From Alphaproteobacteria bacterium (GTDB taxonomy: Bacteria; Pseudomonadota; Alphaproteobacteria; Reyranellales; Reyranellaceae): DNA of 33,859 nt. Positions 1 to 8,140 of the stretch are shown in pieces; the stretch's first letter is position 1, and each line of letters starts with the position of its first letter. Location: the NCBI GenBank assembly GCA_017307275.1, contig JAFKFK010000052.1, positions 1-33,859 of the forward strand, given 5' to 3'. Made by a program: the position numbers and the translations under genes. The notes beneath the pieces were generated by a model. That model was given only the letters and a program-made list of their open reading frames with translations, was not told the origin of the DNA and did not search any database.

Positions 1-515
1 GGTTGGCCCATGGTCGCCATGTCGCCGACATCGGCGCGTGCGCCGCCGATGTTGCGGATCACGAGTTGTAGCGCGCGCCCGATACTCGCATTGGCGCGAT
101 TGCCGGGGCCGAGGCAATTGGTGCCAGCGTTCACGCCGAGCTTGCGGGCAATCGGGCCGTGCAGGCAGAGCGCCACGCACGCCGTGCCTGTCGTGGTGGC
201 AATACCCAGGAGATTGAAGCCGGGTTCGAGCGTTGCTTCGGCAGCCGCAAGAACGACCGGCAGTTCGGCAGGACGGCACCCGGCCAGGACGCATTGATAG
301 GCGACGGCGTCGGGGCTGACCTCTCCGAACAGGGGCGGCATCAAGCCCAGGGCTTCGCCGCGAGCCTTGGCGCCCGCGACCATCGCGTCGAGACGGCGCC
401 GGGTTGGCGGCACCAAAGGCAGGCCGTCCGACAGCTCGGCATCCGTCAGGATCTGCTGTGCGTCTTCCCAGCTCGTCTGCTCGTCGACGACCGGCCAGCC
501 GCACCACTCCGTCAT
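1..515 (-). CDS. Unknown conserved protein, paralogue of the neighbouring 345-aa protein (partial, runs off the window)
   Basis: Seen: an open frame of 171 codons reads from ATG at 515 to the left edge. It begins MTEWCGWPVVDEQ and has no stop inside the window. Its start overlaps the stop of the preceding gene by an ATGA, and no Shine-Dalgarno is evident, so translation is probably coupled. By eye it aligns over its whole length with the 345-aa protein. Shared blocks are SDG(L/M)PL near residue 30, AGC(R/K)P...PVV near 78-88, GPI near 120 and NCxGxGxxANAxIGRAL from about 133. Cys80 and Cys134 are shared; Cys75, Cys113 and Cys117 are not all matched. I do not recognise the family and assign no function. 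The context (selenoprotein, flavoprotein reductase) suggests a partner or enzyme subunit of the same redox module, perhaps forming a heteromer with its paralogue; that is inference. Confidence 0.8.
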   Translation of the reverse strand, partial: MTEWCGWPVVDEQTSWEDAQQILTDAELSDGLPLVPPTRRRLDAMVAGAKARGEALGLMPPLFGEVSPDAVAYQCVLAGCRPAELPVVLAAAEATLEPGFNLLGIATTTGTACVALCLHGPIARKLGVNAGTNCLGPGNRANASIGRALQLVIRNIGGARADVGDMATMGQ

Positions 516-1549
516 CGGGCGATGCGCGTGCAGGCGACCGTGGTGCCGCCGAACGACGGGATGAAGGCCGAGTGCTTGCCCGGTCCGCCGGCCACGGTGA
601 TGTGAATGTCCTCCGGTGCCCGCGCGATCGTGAACCAATCGCCATCGGGCTTGTGGCCCGTGCTGATGTAGGTGTCCTGGTTCTCGGCCGAGATCCGCGA
701 AACATGGACCCGCGAACGGGCATAGAGCTCCTGGCGGATACTCTCGATCGTGAAGCCGTCGCGCTTCAAGGTCGCGGCATGCTCGGGGCCGATGATCACG
801 AACATCGGACCCTTGCCGTAGATCGTGTTGGCGCCGGGCGTCGCCATGCCGCCGGCGAAGGTCGTCAGCAGGCCGTCGCCGCTCGTGCTGCCATGGTCGT
901 TGAGGTTATGCGGGCCTTCGCCCGACATCACCGTGACCACGCTGTCGGTCGGCGCGAAGCCGCGCTGGACGTGATAAGGCGTCCAGGGATTCTCTTCTTC
1001 GTTCTCGCCGAAGCAGAAAGTGAACTTCGCGGGATTGCCCTGGGTCGAGCGGTCCATCTCGCCGGGCTTGGCGCCGGCGACGTTCAGCAGCATGAGGCCG
1101 AGCGCGCGGCCGATGGTGGCGTTGGCCTGCCAGCCCTGACCGAAGCAGTTCGAGCCGCAGTTGATCCTGAGTTCGTGCCGGATCGGTCCGCTCACCATCA
1201 CCATTGGCGCGCAGGAATGCGTCGTGGCGAGCGTTCCGTGGAGATTGTAATCGTGATCGAGAACGCCGCGCAGCGCCGCGGTCACGACCGGGAAATATTC
1301 CGGCTTGCAGCCGGCCATCACGGCATTGGCGGCAAGCGCTTGAAGGGTCGGCACGATCTGGCGCGGCGGCACGGGCGGGTAGGGGCGGTTGTCGCCCCGT
1401 ACCGTGTCGACGAACTTCGCGACCTTCGCCTCGGTCGGGACATAGAGCGGCATGCCGTCGCTCCAGCCCTGCTCGGTGGCAAAGTCGTTGAACGCCTCGA
1501 CGTCCATGTCGTCGAGGTCGATCACTTCCTGCTCGGCGATGTCCTTCAT
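512..1549 (-). CDS. Unknown conserved 345-aa protein of the UGSC selenoprotein operon
   Basis: Seen: 345 codons from ATG at 1549, whose first bases overlap the stop of the selenoprotein gene (ATGA). A GAGG lies about 7 bases upstream, inside that gene. No signal peptide or membrane helix is apparent, so it is probably cytoplasmic. Cysteines stand at 81 (AGCKP), 113 (HSCAP), 131 and 135 (INCGSNCFG). The block GSNCFGQGWQANATIGRAL and residues 30-39 (SDGMPLYVPT) are shared with the partial paralogue directly downstream. The product is not a member of any enzyme family I can name. Two adjacent paralogues, translationally coupled behind a UxxC selenoprotein and a thioredoxin-reductase-like protein, suggest a multisubunit reductase or lyase that uses thiol/selenol chemistry. 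This is inference only; coding status is near certain, function unknown. Confidence 0.85.
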   Translation of the reverse strand: MKDIAEQEVIDLDDMDVEAFNDFATEQGWSDGMPLYVPTEAKVAKFVDTVRGDNRPYPPVPPRQIVPTLQALAANAVMAGCKPEYFPVVTAALRGVLDHDYNLHGTLATTHSCAPMVMVSGPIRHELRINCGSNCFGQGWQANATIGRALGLMLLNVAGAKPGEMDRSTQGNPAKFTFCFGENEEENPWTPYHVQRGFAPTDSVVTVMSGEGPHNLNDHGSTSGDGLLTTFAGGMATPGANTIYGKGPMFVIIGPEHAATLKRDGFTIESIRQELYARSRVHVSRISAENQDTYISTGHKPDGDWFTIARAPEDIHITVAGGPGKHSAFIPSFGGTTVACTRIAR

Positions 1550-2061
1550 TTCGTCGCCTCGGTCAGTCCCTTGGTCGCGGCTTCGATGCGCTCACGCAGC
1601 TCTTCCGCGTTGAGGCCACCGATCGGATGCTTCACCACGATCAGCCGTGGTTCGACCTTGCGGGCCTTCGCCTGGGCGAGGACCAGCGGCTTGAAAGTCT
1701 CAGTGGCGATCACGTAGGCCGTGATGCCGAGCTTCTCGAGTTCGATGCTGTCGTGGAAACTCCACGATGAACAGCTTCCTCAATCCGCTATGGCGAGGAG
1801 GGCTCCGCGGTACTTCGCGGCGACCTCCTGCAGCAGATCCTTCGGCGCCGGCTGGCTGGCGCTGTTCTTCGAGAGGAACTCGATATTGTCGATTCCGCGG
1901 AACGCACCGAGCTTGTCGCGGATGCCGGACAGCAGCTCGCGGGCGTTCGGTTTGGAATTGGAAACGAGCGCGATGGCGTCGGTCGCCCAGTTGACGGGTT
2001 TCAGCGCAACCTTTGCGCCGCCGGCTGCCGCCAATCCAAAGGTCGGGTTGATGATACGCAT
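1546..2061 (-). CDS. UGSC-family selenoprotein with in-frame UGA (Sec94)
   Basis: Seen: ATG at 2061 (MRIINPTFGL) has AGGAG 7 bases upstream. An ATG five codons earlier, at 2076, lacks such a site. The frame runs 93 codons to ...ALLAIAD, meets TGA at 1782-1780, and continues without another stop for 77 codons to TGA at 1548-1546. Read through, the TGA gives the motif U-G-S-C at residues 94-97, for a product of 171 residues. The C-terminal half (for example ITAYVIATETFKPL and LIVVKHPIGGL) looks like ordinary alpha/beta protein sequence. The true stop overlaps the next start as ATGA, so coupling to the 345-aa gene needs read-through. Known: UGSC-containing proteins are an environmental selenoprotein family named for this motif; their function is unknown. 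UxxC is a thioredoxin-like redox motif. A nonsense mutation is the alternative, but the exact motif, hairpin and intact downstream frame argue against it. The Sec machinery (selA, selB, selC, selD) is not in this window. Confidence 0.88.
1747..1775 (-). promoter_or_regulatory. Bacterial SECIS-like hairpin just downstream of the Sec UGA
   Basis: Seen on the minus strand, starting four bases after the UGA: a 4-bp stem (GCUG/CAGC), a one-sided UUCA bulge, a 7-bp perfect stem (UCGUGGA/UCCACGA) and a 3-base GUU apical loop. The loop's leading G lies 20 bases after the UGA. Known: bacterial SECIS elements lie within the coding region right after UGA, with a small apical loop that has G among its first bases, roughly 16-37 nt from the UGA; they recruit SelB. 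The geometry fits, including the GU in the loop seen in the E. coli formate dehydrogenase element. SelB binding is inferred. Confidence 0.75.
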
Positions 2062-2078
2062 GCCCGTTCTCCTCACCT

Positions 2079-2948
2079 CTATGGCTTGAGCGCCGCCACG
2101 ATCTCCTTGGCCACCTTCTGGCCGTCGGCGATGGCGTCGGCGATGTAATGCCGTGCACCGGCGCGGACGTCGCCCACCGCGAAGATCAGTGGTGTCGGAG
2201 TCCGGCCCTGTTCGTCGACAACGATATGCCCGGTGGCGTCGCGTGCAAGCGAATCCGGCACGAATTCCGCAGCGGGAGACTGGCCGACATAGACGAACAC
2301 CGCGTTGGCCGAAACGTCGTTTCGCGCGCCGTCGTTCTCGATGGTCACAGACTCCAGACCGTTGCTGCCGGCAAGGCCGACGATGCGGCCCGGGCGGATC
2401 TGGATGCCGCCGGCAACAGCTTTGTCCGGCGTGCCGAGCAAGGTCACGTCGCTGGCGATGCCGACGAGGGCTGCCGCCTCGTAAGGTGCCCAGCCGGTGG
2501 CGCCGGCGACGATGACGGACTGGCCGGCATAGAGCGGGCCGTCGCAGATCGCGCAGTGCGACAAGCCACGGCCTTGGTAGTTCTCTTCGTCGGGGACCCC
2601 GAGCTTGCCCTTGTTCAGGCCCGTCGCCACGACGACAGCGCGGCCTTCGTGCCGTTCTCCGTCCGATGTTTCGATGGTGAAGGGGCCGCTGCCGGTGATG
2701 GAGGTCACTTCGCCGAAGCCGATCTCGACGCCCGCCACGACGGCATCGTCGGTGAGACGCGCGGCCATGTCGGTGCCGTTGAACATCTCTTCGAAGTCGT
2801 GGAGTTCGCCCAGGTTCACGAGCTCGCCGCCCGGGGCGAGCTTGTCGAGGCAGAAGGCCTTGAGGCCGGCGCGCGCGGCTTCGGTGGCGGCAGTGAGGCC
2901 CGCGGGGCCGGCGCCGATGACGATCACGTCGTGGGAGGGAGGTGCCAT
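2079..2948 (-). CDS. Thioredoxin-reductase-like FAD flavoprotein
   Basis: Seen: 289 aa; ATG at 2948 with AAGGA close upstream. The N-terminal FAD-binding motif is GAGPAG (12-17). The redox-active pair is C132-A-I-C135 followed by D, as in bacterial thioredoxin reductases. VVVATG is at about 105-110 and FAVGDV near the C-terminus (second FAD contact). Odd: the usual NADPH-binding GGGDSAxEEA is replaced by VAGATGWAPYEAA. The HRRxxxRA motif and the C-terminal RQ before the last helix are absent too. So the electron donor may not be NADPH in the usual way, or the domain may be degenerate, as in ferredoxin-linked or DDOR-type relatives. It lies 17 bases upstream of the selenoprotein gene in the same operon, and its likely job is to keep that protein or its partners reduced; that is inference from context. 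Confidence 0.85.
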   Translation of the reverse strand: MAPPSHDVIVIGAGPAGLTAATEAARAGLKAFCLDKLAPGGELVNLGELHDFEEMFNGTDMAARLTDDAVVAGVEIGFGEVTSITGSGPFTIETSDGERHEGRAVVVATGLNKGKLGVPDEENYQGRGLSHCAICDGPLYAGQSVIVAGATGWAPYEAAALVGIASDVTLLGTPDKAVAGGIQIRPGRIVGLAGSNGLESVTIENDGARNDVSANAVFVYVGQSPAAEFVPDSLARDATGHIVVDEQGRTPTPLIFAVGDVRAGARHYIADAIADGQKVAKEIVAALKP

Positions 2949-2984
2949 GTATCCTTTACCTAAATCGCCGCCACCCTAGTGGGC

Positions 2985-3761
2985 TCATCGTCCCTTGAAC
3001 ACGGGTTTGCGCTTCTCGATGAAGGCACGCATCGCTTCCTTCGAATCCTCGGTACCCTGCAGATTCACGGTCATGTTCTGCTCGAAACGATAGCCGTCGC
3101 GGAGCGTCATCTCCTCGATGGTGTTCAGCGCGTGCTTCGCCGTGACGCTGGCGATCGGGCTCTTGGCGGCGATCTGGCGGGCGAGGTCCATCGCGGTGTC
3201 CATCAGCTTGTCGTCGGGCACGCAGGCCTCGACCACGCCCAGCCGGTAGAGCTCTGGGCCGGGCACGCGATAGCCGGTCAGCATCATGCGCCGCGCCCGC
3301 GAATGGCCGAACAGGCGCATGGCGTGGCGTCCGCCGCCCATCAGGCCGACATCGATCTCGGGCAGGCCGACCAAGGCGCTTTCGCCGGCGACGAGAATAT
3401 CGCAGGAGGCCGCGACCGCGAGGCCGGCGCCGAGGGTGGGGCCATTGATGGCGGCGATCACCGGCTTCTTGCATTCCATGATGGCGTGGAAGCATTCGCG
3501 GGCGTAGCGCATGCCGTGCCAGGCATCGCCGGGGCCGCGCTGGGCGCCCGCGCGGGCCTTGATGTCGACGCCGGCGCAGAAGCACTTGCCCTTGCCGGTC
3601 AGGACGGCGACCCGAACCTCGTCGAGGTCGGAGATCCGGTCGAACGCGCGGATCATTTCATCCTGTAATTCGGCGTTCTGAGCATTCACCGGCGGGTTGT
3701 CCATCGTCACGACGGCGATGTGGTCCGCGATTTGCACCCGGATCATCTTGAGATCGTCCAT
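2985..3761 (-). CDS. Enoyl-CoA hydratase/isomerase (crotonase) family protein
   Basis: Seen: 258 aa; ATG at 3761 preceded by GGGAGG. It has the crotonase oxyanion-hole regions FCAGVDIK (61-68) and NGPTLGAGLA (106-115), then LPEIDVGLMGGG (133-144). Of the two catalytic glutamates of true enoyl-CoA hydratases, the second is present (E135 in LPEID). The position of the first, in the GAGLA helix, is alanine (A115). Hydration may therefore not be its reaction; isomerase, hydrolase or other CoA-thioester chemistry is possible. It is the first gene of the minus-strand operon, 36 bases ahead of the flavoprotein gene and divergent from livH. Its presence hints that the selenoprotein module acts on, or feeds into, an acyl-CoA pathway; that link is inference. 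Confidence 0.9.
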   Translation of the reverse strand: MDDLKMIRVQIADHIAVVTMDNPPVNAQNAELQDEMIRAFDRISDLDEVRVAVLTGKGKCFCAGVDIKARAGAQRGPGDAWHGMRYARECFHAIMECKKPVIAAINGPTLGAGLAVAASCDILVAGESALVGLPEIDVGLMGGGRHAMRLFGHSRARRMMLTGYRVPGPELYRLGVVEACVPDDKLMDTAMDLARQIAAKSPIASVTAKHALNTIEEMTLRDGYRFEQNMTVNLQGTEDSKEAMRAFIEKRKPVFKGR

Positions 3762-3850
3762 CCATTTCCTCCCAAGGTTCGTTCAATACACCGCTTGCCA
3801 GTGCCCGCGAAAGCATCGTACGTCGCAAGGGCAGGGAGTCAGAACAAGAC
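3762..3850. promoter_or_regulatory. Divergent promoter region between the selenoprotein operon and the liv operon
   Basis: Only 89 bases separate the two divergent start codons, so both operons should be driven from here, possibly by a shared regulator. There is a short CGTACG palindrome at its middle (about 3818-3823). A weak -35/-10-like pair for the minus-strand operon (TTTCGC, 16 bases, TGTATT) can be read, but I see no strong sigma-70 match on either strand. Promoter function is inferred from layout. Confidence 0.4.
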
Positions 3851-4765
<915 letters not shown>

Positions 4766-4769
4766 ACGC

Positions 4770-6185
4770 ATGGGTTCGCGTCTGCCCCAGATGCTGAAGG
4801 ACGCGGGCCTTACCGCCTTCGTCGGAGCGGCACTCGGCATCTTCATCGTTGGCTTCCGTACCGTCGATGTCGGGCGGGGGCTCACCTTCGACTACCACCT
4901 CGTCGATCTTGCCGTGGCCGTCGTCGTGATCTTCCTGGGGCGTCTCGGCCTCTCGATGGCGGCAAACGGCCTGCGCTGGCCCGCGATTGCGCTGGGCGCT
5001 GTGATGATCGCGGCCGGCGCCTCGCCGATGCAACTGCCCTCGGGCTTCCTGCACTGGTTCGTGGCGCTGGGCGGCGTGCTCCTCGTGATCCGCGCCATCT
5101 GGCCGTGGGCCAACGAGGCGGTCACCGAAGCATCGCGCACGCCGTCGGGGCAGGCGATTTCCAGGGCCGGTGCCAAATGGTTCGGCTGGATGCTGTTGGC
5201 GGCGGCCGTGTTGCTGCCGTTCTCGCCGTTTGCCGACCAGAAGACGATGGACCTCGGCGTCCTGATCCTGACCTACGTGATGCTGGGCTGGGGGCTCAAC
5301 ATCGTCGTTGGCCTCGCGGGCCTGCTCGACCTCGGTTACGTCGCCTTCTACGCCGTCGGTGCCTATTCCTATGCGTTGCTGAGTACGCAGCATGGCCTTG
5401 GTTTCTGGTCGGTGCTGCCGCTCGCTGGCATGATGGCGGCGCTGTTCGGTGTGCTGCTGGGCTTCCCGGTGCTCAGGCTGCGCGGCGACTACCTCGCTAT
5501 CGTGACCCTGGGGTTCGGTGAGATCATCCGCCTGATCCTGCTCAACTGGTTCGACCTGACCAATGGGCCTGCCGGCATCGGGTCGATTCCCGGACCGACC
5601 CTGTTTGGGGCGGTGTTCGCCGAAACGGCGCCGGCGGGCAAACAGACCGTGTCGGAAATGCTGGGCATTCCGTTCGACGGCAATCACCGGCTGATCTTCC
5701 TCTATTACATCATCCTCGTGCTGGCGCTGATCACCAACCTGTTCACCCAGCGCATGCGCCGCTTGCCGGTCGGTCGCGCCTGGGAGGCATTGCGCGAGGA
5801 CGAAACCGCCTGCCGGGCGCTGGGCATCAACCCCACGAACACCAAGCTCACGGCCTTCGCCATCGGCGCGATGTTCGCAGGATTCGCGGGATCGTTCTTT
5901 GCCGCCAAGCAGCGTTTCATCAGTCCCGAGAGCTTCGTCTTCATCGAATCGGCGATCATCCTCGCCATCGTCGTGCTGGGCGGGATGGGCAGCCAGATCG
6001 GCGTGGTTCTGGCCGCCGTCCTGCTGATCGGCCTGCCGGAGTGGTTTCGCGATCTCGGCAACTACCGCATGCTGGCATTCGGTCTCGCGATGGTGCTGAT
6101 CATGGTGTTCCGTCCGCGCGGACTGGTCGCCCATCGCGAACCGTCGATCCGATTGCATCCTGCCGGGTCGGGAGGGAGCGGATGA
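4770..6185 (+). CDS. livM: Branched-chain amino acid-type ABC transporter permease LivM (long form)
   Basis: Seen: 471 aa, longer than many LivM proteins (about 320-420 aa). The first about 150 residues form an extra N-terminal membrane region. The conserved core begins near MDLGVLILTYVMLGWGLNIVVGLAGLLDLGYVAFYAVGAY-type sequence at about residues 164-203. It includes FPVLRLRGDYLAIVTLGFGE and the ATPase-contact loop with LREDETACRALGINP. Long LivM with this extension is common in alphaproteobacteria. Its stop overlaps the livG start (ATGA), implying coupled translation. It forms the second transmembrane subunit with LivH. Confidence 0.93.
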   Translation: MGSRLPQMLKDAGLTAFVGAALGIFIVGFRTVDVGRGLTFDYHLVDLAVAVVVIFLGRLGLSMAANGLRWPAIALGAVMIAAGASPMQLPSGFLHWFVALGGVLLVIRAIWPWANEAVTEASRTPSGQAISRAGAKWFGWMLLAAAVLLPFSPFADQKTMDLGVLILTYVMLGWGLNIVVGLAGLLDLGYVAFYAVGAYSYALLSTQHGLGFWSVLPLAGMMAALFGVLLGFPVLRLRGDYLAIVTLGFGEIIRLILLNWFDLTNGPAGIGSIPGPTLFGAVFAETAPAGKQTVSEMLGIPFDGNHRLIFLYYIILVLALITNLFTQRMRRLPVGRAWEALREDETACRALGINPTNTKLTAFAIGAMFAGFAGSFFAAKQRFISPESFVFIESAIILAIVVLGGMGSQIGVVLAAVLLIGLPEWFRDLGNYRMLAFGLAMVLIMVFRPRGLVAHREPSIRLHPAGSGGSG

Positions 6186-7003
6186 GCGTGGCCACCGCCA
6201 CACCGCTCATCGAGGTCGAACACCTCACCATGCGCTTCGGCGGCCTGGTGGCGATCGACGATGTCTCGTTCACCGCCCGTCCACGCGAGATCACTGCGAT
6301 CATCGGCCCGAACGGCGCCGGCAAGACGACGGTGTTCAACTGCATCACCGGCTTCTACAAGCCGACCGTCGGGCGGCTGACCTTGCGCGGGGGCAGGGGC
6401 GAGTTCCTGCTGGAGCGCATGCTGGGCCACGAGATCGGGCAGCGCGCGAAGGTGGCACGGACCTTTCAGAACATCCGGCTCTTTCCCGGCATGACCGTGC
6501 TGGAGAACCTGCTGGTGGCGCAGCACAACAAGCTGATGCGCGCCTCCGGCTGGAGCCTTCTCGGCCTGCTGGGATTTGCGAGTTACCGCAACGCCGAGAA
6601 TGCCGCTATCGAACTGGCGCGGCAGTGGCTGGAGCGCATCAGGCTCCTGGCCGACGCCGACCGGCCGGCGGGCGAGCTTCCTTATGGTGCGCAGAGGCGG
6701 CTCGAGATCGCCCGAGCCATGTGCACCGAGCCGGAGCTGCTCTGCCTCGACGAGCCGGCCGCCGGCCTCAATCCGCGCGAGTCGGCGGAACTCAACGAAC
6801 TCCTGGTCTCGATCCGCGACCGCGACGGCATCGGCGTGCTGCTGATCGAGCATGACATGAGCGTGGTCATGAACATCTCCGACCACATCGTCGTGCTCGA
6901 CTATGGCCGCAAGATCGCCGAAGGCGACCCGACAGCTATCAAGAACGATCCGGCAGTCATCCGCGCCTATCTCGGCACCGACGACGAGGCGATCGATGGC
7001 TGA
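6182..7003 (+). CDS. livG: Branched-chain amino acid-type ABC transporter ATPase LivG
   Basis: Seen: 273 aa from ATG at 6182, which overlaps the livM stop and starts MSVATATPLIEVEHL. The frame is open further upstream, but that part lies inside livM. Walker A is GPNGAGKT (42-49), the Q-loop ARTFQNIRLFPGM, the signature ELPYGAQRRLEIARAM (the LivG variant of LSGGQ), Walker B LLCLDEPAAGL, and the switch histidine IEHDM. It also has the LivG-type C-terminus. Known: it pairs with LivF as the cytoplasmic ATPase dimer of the importer. Its last bases overlap the livF start. Confidence 0.94.
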   Translation: MSVATATPLIEVEHLTMRFGGLVAIDDVSFTARPREITAIIGPNGAGKTTVFNCITGFYKPTVGRLTLRGGRGEFLLERMLGHEIGQRAKVARTFQNIRLFPGMTVLENLLVAQHNKLMRASGWSLLGLLGFASYRNAENAAIELARQWLERIRLLADADRPAGELPYGAQRRLEIARAMCTEPELLCLDEPAAGLNPRESAELNELLVSIRDRDGIGVLLIEHDMSVVMNISDHIVVLDYGRKIAEGDPTAIKNDPAVIRAYLGTDDEAIDG

Positions 7004-7724
7004 GACGTCGATTCTGTCGGTGAGGGGACTGACCACCTTCTATGGCGCGATCCAGGCGCTGCATGGCGTCGACCTCGACGTGGCGCGCGGCGAGATCGTG
7101 ACCCTGATCGGCGCCAACGGGGCGGGCAAGTCGACCCTGCTGATGACGATCTGCGGCAACCCGCGGGCGCGCTCGGGGAGCATCCGGTTCGACGGCGAGG
7201 ACATCACGTCGCTTCAGACGCACGAGATCGTGCGGCGCGGCGTGGCGCAGGTGCCGGAAGGCCGCCGCATCTTCCCGCGCATGAGCGTGTTCGAGAACCT
7301 GCAGATGGGGGCGACGCTCGCCGATCCGGCGCATTTCAACGGTGATCTCGAGCGCGTCTTCACCATGTTCCCGCGGCTCGCCGAGCGGCGGACGCAGCGC
7401 GGCGGCACGCTGTCGGGCGGCGAACAGCAGATGCTGGCGATCGGCCGGGCGCTGATGAGCCGGCCGCGGCTGCTGCTGCTCGACGAACCGTCGCTGGGGC
7501 TCGCTCCATTGATCGTGCGCCAGATCTTCGATGCGATCGGCCGCATCGCCCGCGAGGAGAGCGTCACGATCTTCCTCGTGGAGCAGAATGCCTTTCATGC
7601 GTTGAGGCTCGCGGATCGTGGCTACGTGCTGGTGAACGGGCGCGTGCGGCTGAGCGGGACCGGCCGCGAACTGCTGGCAAACCAGGAAGTGCGTACTGCC
7701 TACCTGGAAGGCGGCCACGGATGA
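6996..7724 (+). CDS. livF: Branched-chain amino acid-type ABC transporter ATPase LivF
   Basis: Seen: 242 aa from ATG at 6996 (MAETSILSVRGLTTFYG), overlapping the end of livG by 8 bases. Walker A is GANGAGKS (39-46), followed by VPEGRRIFPRMSVFENL, the signature LSGGEQQMLAIGRALM, Walker B LLLLDEPSLGLAP and the switch region LVEQN. All catalytic residues expected of an active ABC ATPase are present, in contrast to the second LivF at the right edge of the window. It ends in an ATGA overlap with the next gene, so livG, livF and the small membrane protein are probably translated as a coupled unit. Confidence 0.94.
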   Translation: MAETSILSVRGLTTFYGAIQALHGVDLDVARGEIVTLIGANGAGKSTLLMTICGNPRARSGSIRFDGEDITSLQTHEIVRRGVAQVPEGRRIFPRMSVFENLQMGATLADPAHFNGDLERVFTMFPRLAERRTQRGGTLSGGEQQMLAIGRALMSRPRLLLLDEPSLGLAPLIVRQIFDAIGRIAREESVTIFLVEQNAFHALRLADRGYVLVNGRVRLSGTGRELLANQEVRTAYLEGGHG

Positions 7725-8083
7725 GCCCCCTCGACACCTTCATGTTCGAGTGGTTCGGCGACACATTCTTCAATGTCGTGCTGTTCAATCTCGTGCTTGT
7801 GGGGCCGGCGTCTTTTGCGGCCGGACATGCGGTGGCGCTGATCTGGCGGCCCTGGCTGCAGATCGTGTTCTACAGCGCGCTTCTCGCGGCGACTCTGCGC
7901 TTCCTCGACTACGCCCTGGGCAATGGCGAGCTGTGGTCGATCGGCGGCTTCCTACTCGGGTGGGCGGTCCAGTTCGTCATCGCCGCCTTCGCCTATCGCG
8001 CGACGCGCGCGCATCAGATGGTTCGGCAATATCCCTGGCTCTACAGGCGCAAAGGCTTGCTGGGTTGGGAGGAGCGGCACTAA
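7721..8083 (+). CDS. Small membrane protein of the liv operon (DUF6867-like)
   Basis: Seen: 120 aa; the ATG at 7721 overlaps the livF stop. There are three probable membrane segments: about residues 18-42 (VVLFNLVLVGPASFAAGHAVALI), 47-64, and 74-92 (GGFLLGWAVQFVIAAFAYRA). A basic, tryptophan- and tyrosine-rich tail (QYPWLYRRKGLLGWEERH) follows. Small proteins of this kind sit between livF and the binding-protein gene in many alphaproteobacterial liv clusters; I recall the family as DUF6867, without certainty. The role is unknown; an accessory of the transporter is the natural guess. Confidence 0.8.
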   Translation: MSPLDTFMFEWFGDTFFNVVLFNLVLVGPASFAAGHAVALIWRPWLQIVFYSALLAATLRFLDYALGNGELWSIGGFLLGWAVQFVIAAFAYRATRAHQMVRQYPWLYRRKGLLGWEERH

Positions 8084-8095
8084 TGTAACCGCATG

Positions 8096-8111
8096 CTCCG
8101 CGACAGCGGAG
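8096..8111 (+). other. Short stem-loop before the binding-protein gene
   Basis: A perfect 6-bp stem (CTCCGC/GCGGAG) with a GACA loop lies in the 57-base gap between the small membrane protein gene and the binding-protein gene. No T-run follows, so it is not a classical terminator. In transporter operons such hairpins often stabilise or separate the message of the highly expressed binding protein. Function here is inferred and weakly supported. Confidence 0.35.
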
Positions 8112-8140
8112 GAGGCTTAATAAGTTAAGGGAGACGTGGG

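Noticed and set aside
404..1717. Long plus-strand open frame opposite the 345-aa gene
   Set aside because: It is a GC-rich shadow: the minus strand carries the conserved, start-coupled proteins, and the plus-strand translation is rich in Arg/His/Ala without recognisable motifs.
1780..2076. Reading the UGSC gene as a 98-aa protein or as a gene broken by a nonsense mutation
   Set aside because: The TGA sits at the family's Sec position, the frame stays open for 77 coherent codons, a SECIS-like hairpin follows at the right distance, and the final stop is coupled to the next start.
6041..6181. N-terminal extension of livG by 47 codons
   Set aside because: It lies inside livM, and the ATG at 6182 overlaps the livM stop and gives the normal LivG N-terminus.
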